Notes: generated by a model from the sequence alone, not told the origin. DNA of 64,000 nucleotides from Winogradskyella luteola (GCF_019203985.1 NZ_JAGSPD010000001.1:124001-188000), one strand, 5' to 3'; counted from the first letter of the stretch, positions 27,110-36,022 are shown. A program made the numbers and translations.

Positions 27110-28420
27110 ATGAAGACAATCGACAGTATACCAATTACAAAAATTTCTCGCGCCTCTAAACTTGTCTCTACTGGTGCAAAAGTTGGAGTTAACTATTTAA
27201 AGTATTACGGAGACAAAATGGTAAACCCCAAAGAAGAAGCCAAAGAACGCCTCAATCAAAATAATGCAGAGGACATTTATGATAGCCTTAAAAAATTAAA
27301 AGGTAGTGCACTAAAGGTAGCTCAAATGCTAAGTATGGAGAAAAGCATATTGCCACAAGCCTATGTTGAGAAGTTTTCCCTATCACAATTTTCAGTTCCG
27401 CCATTATCACCGCCATTAGTTATAAAAACATTTAAAAAGTATTTTGGGAAACATCCCGATGAACTATTTGATACTTTCAACGCAACTTCGGTCAATGCTG
27501 CAAGCATTGGGCAAGTCCATATTGCAGAAAAGGATGGGAAAAAATTTGCTGTGAAAATCCAATACCCTGGAGTTGCGGAGAGTATCGCTTCCGATTTAGC
27601 TTTGGTAAAACCAATAGCTATAAAAATGTTTAATATTAAAGGAAAAGATTCGGATAAATATTTCAAAGAAGTTGAAAATAAACTGGTTGAAGAAACCAAT
27701 TACCTGCTAGAAATTGAACAAAGCATAGCTGTTGTTGCAGCCTGTAAGCACATTCCAAATATAAAGTTCCCAAATTACTATGAAGATTATTCGTCTGAAC
27801 GTATCATAACTATGGACTATATGAAAGGTAAACATCTTTCTGAATTTGTAGCACAAAATACCAATCAAGACACATCAAATAGATTAGGGCAAGCCTTGTG
27901 GGATTTTTACATGTACCAAATCCACAGATTAAAAAAGGTGCATGCAGATCCACATCCCGGGAATTTTTTAATATCTGAAGAAGGGAATTTAATCGCTCTC
28001 GATTTTGGATGCATGAAATCTATTCCTGAAGATTTTTACAAACCCTATTTCGAGCTGGCCGACAAAAAATGTATTGATAACCATGAGGCATTTACCCAAA
28101 AAATGTATCAATTAGAAATACTTCGAAAAGATGATTCTGAAGAGGAAATAAAATTCTTTTCATCCATGTTTCATGAATTGCTAAGTCTATTTACTGAGCC
28201 TTTTCAGAATGAAGAATTTGACTTTTCTAATCCTGAATTTTTTAACCAAGTTGCAGAAATGGGTCAAAAATATTCAAAAAGTACAGAATTACGTAACATG
28301 AACGGTAACAGAGGATCTAAACATTTTATCTATATCAATCGTACCTTTTTTGGTCTTTATAATTTAATGTTCGACTTAAAAGCTCAGAACGTTAAAATCA
28401 ACAATTTTTTAAATCTTTAG
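27110..28420 (+). CDS. ABC1/AarF (UbiB-type) atypical kinase
   Basis: A 436-residue protein of the UbiB/ADCK family: the alanine-rich loop NAASIGQVHIA (about residues 128-138), catalytic region VHADPHPGNFLI near 280 and metal motif LDFGCMK near 298. The family's KxGQ motif appears as K69-V-A-Q72, with Ala for Gly. UbiB proteins act as ATPases/kinases in lipid and quinone metabolism at membranes. It begins immediately after tetR and is followed two bases later by a flavin reductase gene. No terminal membrane helix is evident. Confidence 0.88.
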   Translation: MKTIDSIPITKISRASKLVSTGAKVGVNYLKYYGDKMVNPKEEAKERLNQNNAEDIYDSLKKLKGSALKVAQMLSMEKSILPQAYVEKFSLSQFSVPPLSPPLVIKTFKKYFGKHPDELFDTFNATSVNAASIGQVHIAEKDGKKFAVKIQYPGVAESIASDLALVKPIAIKMFNIKGKDSDKYFKEVENKLVEETNYLLEIEQSIAVVAACKHIPNIKFPNYYEDYSSERIITMDYMKGKHLSEFVAQNTNQDTSNRLGQALWDFYMYQIHRLKKVHADPHPGNFLISEEGNLIALDFGCMKSIPEDFYKPYFELADKKCIDNHEAFTQKMYQLEILRKDDSEEEIKFFSSMFHELLSLFTEPFQNEEFDFSNPEFFNQVAEMGQKYSKSTELRNMNGNRGSKHFIYINRTFFGLYNLMFDLKAQNVKINNFLNL

Positions 28421-28421
28421 A

Positions 28422-29054
28422 ATGGCCGAATTTAGCTTAGAAGATATTAACCAAATGCATCATTTGTACCGCATCAACTTAATCAATAGTTGCTCCGGTT
28501 ATAAATCTGCTAATCTAATTGGCACAAAAGATGAATTTGGAAATAGCAATGTGGCCGTATTTAGTTCGGTGACACATTTGGGTTCTAATCCTAGTTTGCT
28601 CGGTTTTTTCTTAAGGCCAACAACAGTTATCAGAAACACCTACGATAATATCAAAACTACTGGAAAATATACACTTAATCATATTTATGATGATATTTTA
28701 GAAGATGCACACCATACATCAGCAAAGTATGATGCGTCCATTTCAGAATTCAATGTGACCACTTTAAAAGAAGAATACAAAGACAATTTCTTGGCACCAT
28801 TTGTTAAAGGATGTCCTGTACAACTTGCTATGAGCTTTGTAGAAGAATATCCTATAAAGGCCAATAATACCATCTTATTGATTGGTAAAATCGAAAAACT
28901 TTATGTTCCTGATGTTTTATTGGAAAAAGATGGTTTCATCAACTTATCAAAAGGAAAAGTAGCTACCATTAATGGACTAGATGGTTACGCTATACCAGAG
29001 CTAAAGAAACGGTTAGAATACCAACGGCCTAAGGCTGAATTTGTAAAAACTTAA
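28422..29054 (+). CDS. Flavin reductase-like (FMN-binding split-barrel) protein
   Basis: A 210-residue protein with the flavin-reductase-like split-barrel pattern: SCSGYKSANLIGTKDEFGNSNVAVFSSVTHLGSNP at about residues 20-55 (flavin-phosphate region) and LGFFLRPTTVIRNTYDN near 60. Such proteins bind FMN and either reduce free flavin or act as flavoproteins. Reduced flavin is the photolyase cofactor, so supplying it to the downstream photolyases is plausible but unproven. Two-base gap from the ABC1 kinase gene. Confidence 0.82.
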   Translation: MAEFSLEDINQMHHLYRINLINSCSGYKSANLIGTKDEFGNSNVAVFSSVTHLGSNPSLLGFFLRPTTVIRNTYDNIKTTGKYTLNHIYDDILEDAHHTSAKYDASISEFNVTTLKEEYKDNFLAPFVKGCPVQLAMSFVEEYPIKANNTILLIGKIEKLYVPDVLLEKDGFINLSKGKVATINGLDGYAIPELKKRLEYQRPKAEFVKT

Positions 29055-29060
29055 TTTTTA

Positions 29061-29177
29061 TGTCAGTTCGAGTATTTTTTGTAAAATGTAAATGAACAAA
29101 AAATGTATTGAGAACCTTTTAACTAAAAATATTCTCGATACACTTTTCCTAAAGTCAAAGCACTCGAATTGACGACA
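29061..29177. repeat. Nested dyad repeat (long intergenic hairpin)
   Basis: Outer arms TGTCAGTTCGAGT / ACTCGAATTGACGACA (29061-29073, 29162-29177, imperfect) enclose inner arms TGTATTGAGAA / TTCTCGATACA (29104-29114, 29132-29142, one mismatch). A similar element lies at 35381-35473 and a degenerate one near 33786. The whole would fold as a long hairpin in RNA; it may be a REP-like element or terminator. Confidence 0.65.
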
Positions 29178-29192
29178 TAGGAATAATTATAA

Positions 29193-30614
29193 ATGAGAAT
29201 ACTCATAACAGGCACAACAGGTTATATTGCCAAACGACTTGCACTTCAGCTTCTCGAAGCTGAACACGAGCTTATTTGTTGCGTCCGTGATGTGAACCGT
29301 ATCCCTGATGAAATAGAAGAACATCCTTTATGCTCTTTTATTAAAATGGATTTCTTAAGCCCTGAGCCCGATAAAATTCCAAAAGATATCGATGTCGCCT
29401 ATTACCTTATTCATTCCATGGCAACAAATACGGATGATTTTGAATCTTTGGAAAGGCAATGCGCTAAGAATTTTAAAAACTTAGTTGAGGCAACCAACTG
29501 CAAACAGGTTATTTATCTCAGTGGAATAGTAAATGACGACTCTTTATCTAAGCATCTAAAATCGCGATTACAAGTTGAAAAAACTCTAAAATCAGACCTA
29601 TACGCCTTAACAACATTTAGGGCAGGAATTATAGTTGGAAGCGGAAGTGCCTCCTTTGAAATCATTAGAGATATTGTAGAAAAGTTACCATTTATGATTA
29701 CCCCAAAATGGTTAAACACCAAGACACAACCCTTAGGCATAAGAGACGTACTGACCTATCTATCTGGCGCATTGGGCAAGGAAGCACTTTACAATACATC
29801 TTATGATATTTTCGGGCCAGAAATATTGACCTATAAAGAAATGTTGTTGCAATTTGCTGAAGTACGCGGCCTTAAACGCTACATCTATACGCTGCCAGTG
29901 CTAACACCTAAACTATCGTCTTACTGGTTGTACTTTGTAACTTCAACATCGTTTCAATTGGCGCAAGCTTTGGTCGATAGTATGAAAGTGGAGGTGATTG
30001 GCAAACCAAGTGATATAAATGATCATATAGATATTCAGCCCATGACCTACAAAAAAGCTGTGGATTTGGCATTTCAGCGTATTCAACAAAATTCTGTGGT
30101 TTCCAGCTGGAAAGATGCCGTTAGCAGTGGTGTTTTTAAAGATCAATTATCAAAACACATTGAGTTGCCACAATACGGTTGCTTTAAAGATGTAAGATCC
30201 AGAAACATAAAAGATGAAGAATTTACATTAAATCAAATTTGGGGAATTGGTGGTCGCAACGGTTGGTACAGTTATAATGGCCTATGGAAAATAAGAGGTT
30301 ATGTAGATAAGCTTTTCGGTGGAGTTGGCTTACGAAGAGGGCGAACGCACGACACTTATTTAGAACCTGGTGATCCACTGGATTTTTGGCGTGTTTTGTT
30401 TGCAGACAAAAAAGAAAAACGACTTTTATTATTTGCTGAAATGAAACTGCCTGGTGAAGCTTGGCTAGAATTTAAAATAGTTAAAAATAAATTGTATCAG
30501 CGTGCTGTATTTAGGCCAAAAGGTGTTTGGGGAAGATTGTATTGGTATATGGTACTACCATTTCATGCTTTTGTTTTTAAAGGAATGATTAACGCACTAG
30601 TAGAACCAAAATGA
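29193..30614 (+). CDS. SDR-family NAD(P)-binding protein with C-terminal DUF2867-like domain
   Basis: A 473-residue protein with an N-terminal extended-SDR Rossmann fold (ILITGTTGYIAKRLALQLL, residues 3-21; further YYLIHSMATN and TFRAGIIVGSGS). The ~170-residue C-terminal domain contains WGIGGRNGWYSYNGLW and a GVGLRRGRTHDTYLEPGDPLDFWRV segment, like DUF2867. The substrate is unknown. This type commonly accompanies photolyase genes in Flavobacteriaceae, from memory. A dyad element separates it from the upstream flavin reductase gene. Confidence 0.85.
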   Translation: MRILITGTTGYIAKRLALQLLEAEHELICCVRDVNRIPDEIEEHPLCSFIKMDFLSPEPDKIPKDIDVAYYLIHSMATNTDDFESLERQCAKNFKNLVEATNCKQVIYLSGIVNDDSLSKHLKSRLQVEKTLKSDLYALTTFRAGIIVGSGSASFEIIRDIVEKLPFMITPKWLNTKTQPLGIRDVLTYLSGALGKEALYNTSYDIFGPEILTYKEMLLQFAEVRGLKRYIYTLPVLTPKLSSYWLYFVTSTSFQLAQALVDSMKVEVIGKPSDINDHIDIQPMTYKKAVDLAFQRIQQNSVVSSWKDAVSSGVFKDQLSKHIELPQYGCFKDVRSRNIKDEEFTLNQIWGIGGRNGWYSYNGLWKIRGYVDKLFGGVGLRRGRTHDTYLEPGDPLDFWRVLFADKKEKRLLLFAEMKLPGEAWLEFKIVKNKLYQRAVFRPKGVWGRLYWYMVLPFHAFVFKGMINALVEPK

Positions 30615-30620
30615 TATACT

Positions 30621-30688
30621 GACCTGTAAGGTTTCCAAAACCTTGTAGGTCTAAAAAAATACCTACAAGGTACCTAAGACCTTGCAGG
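30621..30688. repeat. Dispersed repeat copy A (CCTTGTAGGT/ACCTACAAGG)
   Basis: About 68 bases containing CCTTGTAGGT, its inverse ACCTACAAGG, and flanking GACCTGTAAGG / CCTTGCAGG. A second copy with the same order lies at 32141-32207, so the DUF2256 and cry-DASH genes are flanked by direct copies. Confidence 0.7.
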
Positions 30689-30701
30689 ATAAGAACGAAA
30701 A

Positions 30702-30863
30702 ATGCCAAAAGGAATAAAAAAACAACATCTAACAGAAAAAATATGCCCCGTTTGCAAACGTCCTTTCAGTTGGCGAAAGAAATGGGAAAAAGATTGGGAA
30801 AAAGATTGGGAAAACATAAAATATTGTAGCGAAAAATGCAGAAGACAGAAAAAACAAACTTAA
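30702..30863 (+). CDS. DUF2256 zinc-ribbon-like small protein
   Basis: A 53-residue basic protein. C15-P-V-C18 and C42-x3-C46 give a probable zinc site, with RPFSWRKKW between them, the DUF2256 signature. A 12-base tandem duplication (30784-30807) repeats the residues EKDW in the central helix, making it longer than typical members. It overlaps the start of the cry-DASH gene by 28 bases. DUF2256 genes are often next to or fused with photolyase genes, so an accessory role is likely; the mechanism is unknown. Confidence 0.8.
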   Translation: MPKGIKKQHLTEKICPVCKRPFSWRKKWEKDWEKDWENIKYCSEKCRRQKKQT

Positions 30864-32140
30864 TCTGGTTCAGAAATGATTTGAGAACCATTGATAATGC
30901 TGTTTTAAATGAAGCTTGTAAAAATGGCAATAAAGTCATTGGTGTTTACTGTTTTGACCCAAGACAATTTAAAGTCGATACGTTTGGATTCAAAAAGACA
31001 GAAAAATTCAGGGCCAAATTCTTAATTGAAACCATTCAAGACTTAAAAGAACAGCTGAACCGGTTAAATATAGACCTGTTGATTTTTCAAGATCTGCCCG
31101 AAGTTGTTATTCCAAAAATTTACAAAAGATATCATATAACTGATATTTACCTTCAAAAGGAATGGACACAAGAAGAAGTAGATACTGAAAATTTGGTGAA
31201 GGCAAAAATAGAAGATGTCAATTGGCATGATATTCACAATCAATTTCTCTTTCATCCAAGTGACATCAATTTTGAAGCTACCAAAACACCACAAGTATTT
31301 ACAGTATTTAGAAAGAAGTTAGAAAAACATGTGCCAATACGTCAAGAGGTAAAAACGAAAAAGCAAACTAATGATAATAGAATAGAAAATGACACAGCCA
31401 TACCTACATTATCAGACTTAGGTTTTGAGGAATTTAAAATGCACCCACATTCAGCGTTTCCTTTTAAAGGTGGTGAAACTAAAGCTTTAAAAAGGCTTAA
31501 TGATTATTTCTTCAACACTAAAAAGCTAGGGTTTTATAAAAAAACAAGAAACGGTTTGGTTGGTGTAGATTACAGTTCTAAACTTTCTCCTTGGTTGGCA
31601 AATGGCAGCATTTCTGCAAAAACAATCTATTGGAATGTTAAACAATTTGAAAAAGAACATTTTAAAAACCAATCGACCTATTGGCTCATTTTTGAACTGA
31701 TTTGGCGCGATTATTTTAAATATGTGTCCATGAAGTATAGTAATCAAATTTTTAAGCTAGAAGGTATACTTCAAAAGGATTATAAATGGTCAACAAATCA
31801 ATCCCAAATAGAACGATGGATAAATGGTAGAACTCCCTCTGATTTTGTTAATGCCAATATGGTTGAACTAAAAGAAACGGGCTGGATGAGCAACAGAGGT
31901 CGCCAAAATGTAGCTTCATATTTCGCTAAAGAATTAGAGCTCGATTGGCGTATTGGCGCTTCGTATTTTGAATCATTATTGCTAGACTATGATGTACATA
32001 GCAATTATGGCAATTGGATGTACGTGGCAGGTGTTGGCAACGATCCAAGGAATAGGAAATTCAATGTACAATTACAGGCCGAACGCTATGATACCAAAGG
32101 AAAATTCAGAAATCTTTGGTTGCAACCAAGTCTATTCTAG
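30836..32140 (+). CDS. DASH-family cryptochrome
   Basis: A 434-residue flavoprotein of the photolyase/cryptochrome superfamily. DASH features are the N-terminal [20 protein letters not shown] stretch near residue 52 and the C-terminal [17 protein letters not shown] followed by [12 protein letters not shown]. The N-terminal half binds the antenna (usually methenyltetrahydrofolate) and the helical C-terminal half binds FAD. Members repair CPD lesions in single-stranded DNA and may sense blue light. The start ATG at 30836 lies inside the DUF2256 gene. Confidence 0.93.
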   Translation: MQKTEKTNLIWFRNDLRTIDNAVLNEACKNGNKVIGVYCFDPRQFKVDTFGFKKTEKFRAKFLIETIQDLKEQLNRLNIDLLIFQDLPEVVIPKIYKRYHITDIYLQKEWTQEEVDTENLVKAKIEDVNWHDIHNQFLFHPSDINFEATKTPQVFTVFRKKLEKHVPIRQEVKTKKQTNDNRIENDTAIPTLSDLGFEEFKMHPHSAFPFKGGETKALKRLNDYFFNTKKLGFYKKTRNGLVGVDYSSKLSPWLANGSISAKTIYWNVKQFEKEHFKNQSTYWLIFELIWRDYFKYVSMKYSNQIFKLEGILQKDYKWSTNQSQIERWINGRTPSDFVNANMVELKETGWMSNRGRQNVASYFAKELELDWRIGASYFESLLLDYDVHSNYGNWMYVAGVGNDPRNRKFNVQLQAERYDTKGKFRNLWLQPSLF

Positions 32141-32207
32141 ACCTTCAAGGATTCCAGAACCTTGTAGGTCTTAATTGAATACCTACAAGGACTTAAAGAC
32201 CTTGCAG
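32141..32207. repeat. Dispersed repeat copy B (CCTTGTAGGT/ACCTACAAGG)
   Basis: Second copy of the ~68-base element at 30621, starting directly after the cry-DASH stop, with the same order of arms: ACCTTCAAGG, CCTTGTAGGT, ACCTACAAGG, CCTTGCAG. It can form alternative hairpins and may act as a terminator. Confidence 0.7.
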
Positions 32208-32223
32208 AATATAAAACTTAAAA

Positions 32224-33708
32224 ATGAAAAAGAAAGAAGTCATATTATTATTTCCACATCAACTCTTCAAGGATTCACCAATTCTCAATATTGATGCCGA
32301 CATCTATCTTGTTGAAGAATTTCTATTCTTTAAGCACTATAAATTCCATAAACAAAAAATCGCTTTTCACAGAGCTTCCATGAAGGCTTATGCTAATTAT
32401 TTAAAAAACAAAGGCAAAACCGTTAACTATATTGAAGCCACATCAGAATTGTGTGATGTGAGACAGCTCATCCCTAATCTTATTGATAATGGCGTTAGAA
32501 AACTTTATGTCATAGACCCAACGGACAATTGGCTGCAAAAGCACATTAATGCAGTTTCTAAAACCATAGAAATTGAGTGGTATAACAATCCGCTTTTTAT
32601 AAACTCTAAGGAAAATCTCAGTACATTTTTTAAACCCAGTAAAAAGAAATTCTTTCAAACCTCATTTTATAAAGATCAACGAAAAAAACGTAATATTTTA
32701 ATGGTTTCTGATAAACCAGAAGGTGGGAAATGGACTTATGATTCTGATAATCGCAAAAAGTATCCTAAGAACAAAATACCACCAAACATTCAGTTTCCTG
32801 ATAAAACAAAATATCACAAGGAGGCTGAGGACTACGTACATTCTAATTTCAGTGATCATTATGGTAAACTCACCGAATTTGCAATTTACCCCATCGATTT
32901 TAAATCTTCCGAAAATTGGTTACAACAATTCTTTGAACAGCGCTTTGATGAGTTTGGCGCATACGAAGATGCCATTGTAAAAGAAGCGCATTTTTTAAAT
33001 CATAGCATACTCTCACCATTAATAAATATTGGGTTACTCAACCCGTTAGAAGTGATTGAAAAAGCGATTGATTACAGAAAATCAAATGATGTTCCTATAA
33101 ATTCGATAGAAGGATTTGTGCGGCAGATACTTGGTTGGAGGGAATTTATCCGTGGGGTTTACGAAGCAAAAGGCACGGAAGAACGTACAAGGAATTTTTG
33201 GGATTTCAATAGAAAAATACCCACATCATTCTATGACGGCACCACTGGTATTAAACCCGTTGATGACGTTATTAAAAAAGTTTTGAAAACAGGCTACGCA
33301 CATCACATAGAGCGCTTAATGATACTTGGCAACTTTATGGTACTGTGCGAATTTGATCCAGATGAGGTCTATAAGTGGTTTATGGAATTATTTATCGATG
33401 CCTATGATTGGGTTATGGTACCCAATGTCTATGGCATGAGCTTGTATGCAGATGGTGGCCTCATGTCAACAAAGCCATATATCAGTAGTAGCAATTATAT
33501 TATGAAGATGAGTAACTATTCTAAAGGAGATTGGCAAGACACGTGGGATGGTTTATTTTGGGCCTTCATGGACAAACATCGTGATTTTTTCTCAGGCAAC
33601 CCTCGATTAGGAATGCTATTGGGCAACTTGGATAAAATGAAAAAAGAAACCTTGAAAAACCACTTTAACAATGCAGAGCAGTTTTTAAATGAACTAGATA
33701 AAAACTAA
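32224..33708 (+). CDS. FeS-BCP-type photolyase/cryptochrome lacking cluster cysteines
   Basis: A 494-residue protein of the bacterial (6-4) photolyase/CryPro-like group: VILLFPHQLF at the N terminus, VRQILGWREFIRGVYEA near residue 300, HHIERLMILGNFMVL near 362 and PNVYGMSLYADGGLMSTKPYISSS near 400. Family members hold a [4Fe-4S] cluster through four Cys. Here only two Cys exist in the whole protein (C77, C375), and the usual MSxYCxxC...CPFNxLYW region reads MSNYSKGDWQDTWDGLFW. FAD binding and (6-4) repair may remain; the cluster cannot form in the known way. Confidence 0.9.
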   Translation: MKKKEVILLFPHQLFKDSPILNIDADIYLVEEFLFFKHYKFHKQKIAFHRASMKAYANYLKNKGKTVNYIEATSELCDVRQLIPNLIDNGVRKLYVIDPTDNWLQKHINAVSKTIEIEWYNNPLFINSKENLSTFFKPSKKKFFQTSFYKDQRKKRNILMVSDKPEGGKWTYDSDNRKKYPKNKIPPNIQFPDKTKYHKEAEDYVHSNFSDHYGKLTEFAIYPIDFKSSENWLQQFFEQRFDEFGAYEDAIVKEAHFLNHSILSPLINIGLLNPLEVIEKAIDYRKSNDVPINSIEGFVRQILGWREFIRGVYEAKGTEERTRNFWDFNRKIPTSFYDGTTGIKPVDDVIKKVLKTGYAHHIERLMILGNFMVLCEFDPDEVYKWFMELFIDAYDWVMVPNVYGMSLYADGGLMSTKPYISSSNYIMKMSNYSKGDWQDTWDGLFWAFMDKHRDFFSGNPRLGMLLGNLDKMKKETLKNHFNNAEQFLNELDKN

Positions 33709-33872
33709 CGTTATGCTAAGGTATTTAGAAATATTAAACATTGCATCAATAGAGATGTAGTTCTCGATAGAAGTCTGAAATTCATCCGAACTGACGACTG
33801 AGAAATTATGTCACTTTGAGTGTTTTTTGAAGTACAAGAAAAACGTTTCGAGAAGTATATAAATTAAAGTAA

Positions 33873-35366
33873 TTGAAAAAAAACAAAGAACATATTAACG
33901 TCGTTTGGTTAAAACGTGACCTAAGATTGGAAGATAACGAGGCCATTGCAAATGCTTTAAAATCCAAAAAACGTACGCTTATCCTTTATGCCTTTGAGTT
34001 TATCTTACTTAATGATAAACATTATAATGAGCGTCATTTCAATTTCATTAAAGAATCCATAAGAGATATAAACACTAAACTAGAGGCTCATCAGACAAAG
34101 GTTTTATCTGTTGATTGCGATATACAAAGTACATTTAATCTCATTCAAGAATTTTATAAGGTTAATGCCATTTACTCACATGTCGAAACTGGATTGTTAG
34201 TAACCTACAACAGGGATAAGGAATTTACACGCTATTGCCGAAATAACCTTATTGAATGGAAAGAAAGCAAAAATAATGGTGTTGAGCGTGGATTAATAAA
34301 CAGAGAAAATTGGTTTGAAAATTGGGAAGACTATATGAATCAAAAGCTTGAAGTTTTTCAACCCAAAACCGATCAACTATTACATAAAGATGAAATCGAA
34401 ACTTTAGAAAAACTATTTACAGTAACCAATTTAGATACTCCTTCCGAAACAAAATTTCAAAAAGGTGGAAGTTCTACAGCTTGGAAGTATGCCAATTCAT
34501 TTTTTGAGAGTCGTCATAACGACTATATGTTCAACATATCAAAACCAGAGGCATCACGCACAAGTTGTAGTAGACTTTCACCTTATATTGCTTGGGGAAA
34601 CCTATCTATACGTCAAGTTTTTCAAAAAGGAAAAGCAATAAAAGAAAAGACCAACGATAAACGACATATAGGTGCATTTTTGTCCAGATTGCGATGGCAA
34701 GCGCATTTCATCCAAAAGTTTGAAATGGAGCATACCATGGAGAATGCCAGTGTAAATAAAGGATATCACAAACTTAAAAAGAGCATTTCTGATGACTATC
34801 AAAATGCATGGAAAGAAGGCAAAACCGGTTTTCCTTTAGTCGATGCCAGCATGCGCTGTTTAAACGAAACTGGTTATGTTAATTTTAGAATGCGTGCCAT
34901 GCTAGCTTCTTTCTTTACCCACATTCTATGGCAACCTTGGCAAGCAGCTACCACACACCTATCGCAGCAATTTTTAGATTTTGAGCCTGGCATACATTTT
35001 CCTCAATTACAAATGCAAGCCGGAGAAACCGGAATCAATAACTTGAGTGTTTATAACCCTACAACCAATAGCCTTAAACACGATCCTGATGCCACATTTA
35101 TAAAAAAATGGGTTCCAGAGTTAGCAAATTTAGATACTCCTTTTGTACACGAGCCTTATCTTATGACAGAAATGGAAAAGGCATTTTATAATTTTAAACT
35201 TGGTGAAGATTATCCTCAACCCATTGTTGATATTAAGGAGAATCGTAAACGTGCAAGTGAAATCCTCTGGAATATGAAAAAAGACCCTGAAGTAGTTCGT
35301 GAAAGTTTAAGGATCCTTAAACGACATACCATAAGTGATAGAAACCGAATGCTTAGAAATGAATAA
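33873..35366 (+). CDS. Photolyase/cryptochrome-superfamily protein, divergent subgroup
   Basis: A 497-residue protein. The N terminus VVWLKRDLRLEDNEAI is a typical antenna-domain start. The C-terminal FAD domain is recognisable (GFPLVDASMRCLNETGYVNFRMRAMLASFFTH), but the usual NNGNWQW flavin segment is replaced by a PGIHFPQLQMQAGETGINN segment. Translation must start at TTG 33873: an in-frame TAA immediately precedes it and the next in-frame Met is about 150 residues in. It is unclear whether it repairs DNA or signals. It is co-oriented with three other superfamily genes. Confidence 0.85.
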   Translation: MKKNKEHINVVWLKRDLRLEDNEAIANALKSKKRTLILYAFEFILLNDKHYNERHFNFIKESIRDINTKLEAHQTKVLSVDCDIQSTFNLIQEFYKVNAIYSHVETGLLVTYNRDKEFTRYCRNNLIEWKESKNNGVERGLINRENWFENWEDYMNQKLEVFQPKTDQLLHKDEIETLEKLFTVTNLDTPSETKFQKGGSSTAWKYANSFFESRHNDYMFNISKPEASRTSCSRLSPYIAWGNLSIRQVFQKGKAIKEKTNDKRHIGAFLSRLRWQAHFIQKFEMEHTMENASVNKGYHKLKKSISDDYQNAWKEGKTGFPLVDASMRCLNETGYVNFRMRAMLASFFTHILWQPWQAATTHLSQQFLDFEPGIHFPQLQMQAGETGINNLSVYNPTTNSLKHDPDATFIKKWVPELANLDTPFVHEPYLMTEMEKAFYNFKLGEDYPQPIVDIKENRKRASEILWNMKKDPEVVRESLRILKRHTISDRNRMLRNE

Positions 35367-35380
35367 AAAGATAGTCTCAT

Positions 35381-35473
35381 CGAGTGATTCTGAAGTATAA
35401 AAATTGTATCGAGATGTTTGCAAAAATAGATTCTCGATACAATTTCAAGTTTCATAAAACTTGAAATCACTCG
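35381..35473. repeat. Nested dyad repeat (long intergenic hairpin)
   Basis: Outer arms CGAGTGATT / AATCACTCG (35381-35389, 35465-35473) and perfect 12-base inner arms ATTGTATCGAGA / TCTCGATACAAT (35403-35414, 35432-35443). It has the same design and related sequence as the element at 29061. It separates the third photolyase gene from the operator-led second block. Confidence 0.7.
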
Positions 35474-35539
35474 AACTGACAACTGCTCACAATGAAACCA
35501 AACTTAACTTTTCTTGCATTCTTAATTCTGTGTTAATTT

Positions 35540-35571
35540 TTGTTTAACTTTTTAAATAAAAAATTAAACAT
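35540..35571. promoter_or_regulatory. Second copy of the TetR-type operator
   Basis: Left arm TTGTTTAACT identical to that at 26391, 12-base spacer, right arm AATTAAACAT (8 of 10 matches to AGTTAAACAA). A TATATTTAC -7 box begins 5 bases after the right arm, as at tetR. It lies 19 bases before the start of the next gene. It probably binds the TetR protein of 26453. Confidence 0.7.
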
Positions 35572-35590
35572 TTTGTATATTTACGATGTA

Positions 35591-36022
35591 ATGATATTAA
35601 ATACTACGCATAACAACCCTGAGCACAAACAAATTATAGCTGACCTAATTGGCAGTCCCTATAGTTTGGTACAGAAATTGAAAATGAAAGGTATAGGTTC
35701 TAAACGCATGATTATTGACGAAGTAAGTCCTAATATGCAGAACATGATGAACAAAGTGTCAGATATAAATTATGCTAATATAGAATTACGTCCAAAGGGT
35801 ATCATGATAATGATTAATCAAGGATTAAACAATTTTACGTGGATCATACCTTATTATCAATTGGTAATATATAAAGTAAACGGTTCGAGCTTACATGCAC
35901 AAGGACGATTTATTCACTTTAGAAACAGTAAAACCTTCAAAGAAAACAAAAGATTCTTCGATAAATTACTCGATGAAAAAGTTAAATACGATATGCAATT
36001 TGCAATGCCACAGAGTGTATGA
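35591..36022 (+). CDS. Conserved protein of unknown function, first gene of second light-cluster block
   Basis: A 143-residue soluble protein. It has mixed alpha/beta content with ELRPKGIMIMINQGLNNFTWIIPYYQLVIYKV in the middle, perhaps a PH-like barrel, and a charged C-terminal helix. ATG 35591 is used; sequence upstream is the promoter/operator. Its stop overlaps the start of the DUF2805 gene by four bases (ATGA), so the two are translationally coupled. I do not recognise the family. Confidence 0.7.
   Translation: MILNTTHNNPEHKQIIADLIGSPYSLVQKLKMKGIGSKRMIIDEVSPNMQNMMNKVSDINYANIELRPKGIMIMINQGLNNFTWIIPYYQLVIYKVNGSSLHAQGRFIHFRNSKTFKENKRFFDKLLDEKVKYDMQFAMPQSV

Noticed and set aside
35540..35590. 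Coding extension of the gene at 35591 back to a TTG at 35540
   Set aside because: This stretch contains the inverted-repeat operator and -7 box, so it is promoter rather than coding sequence.
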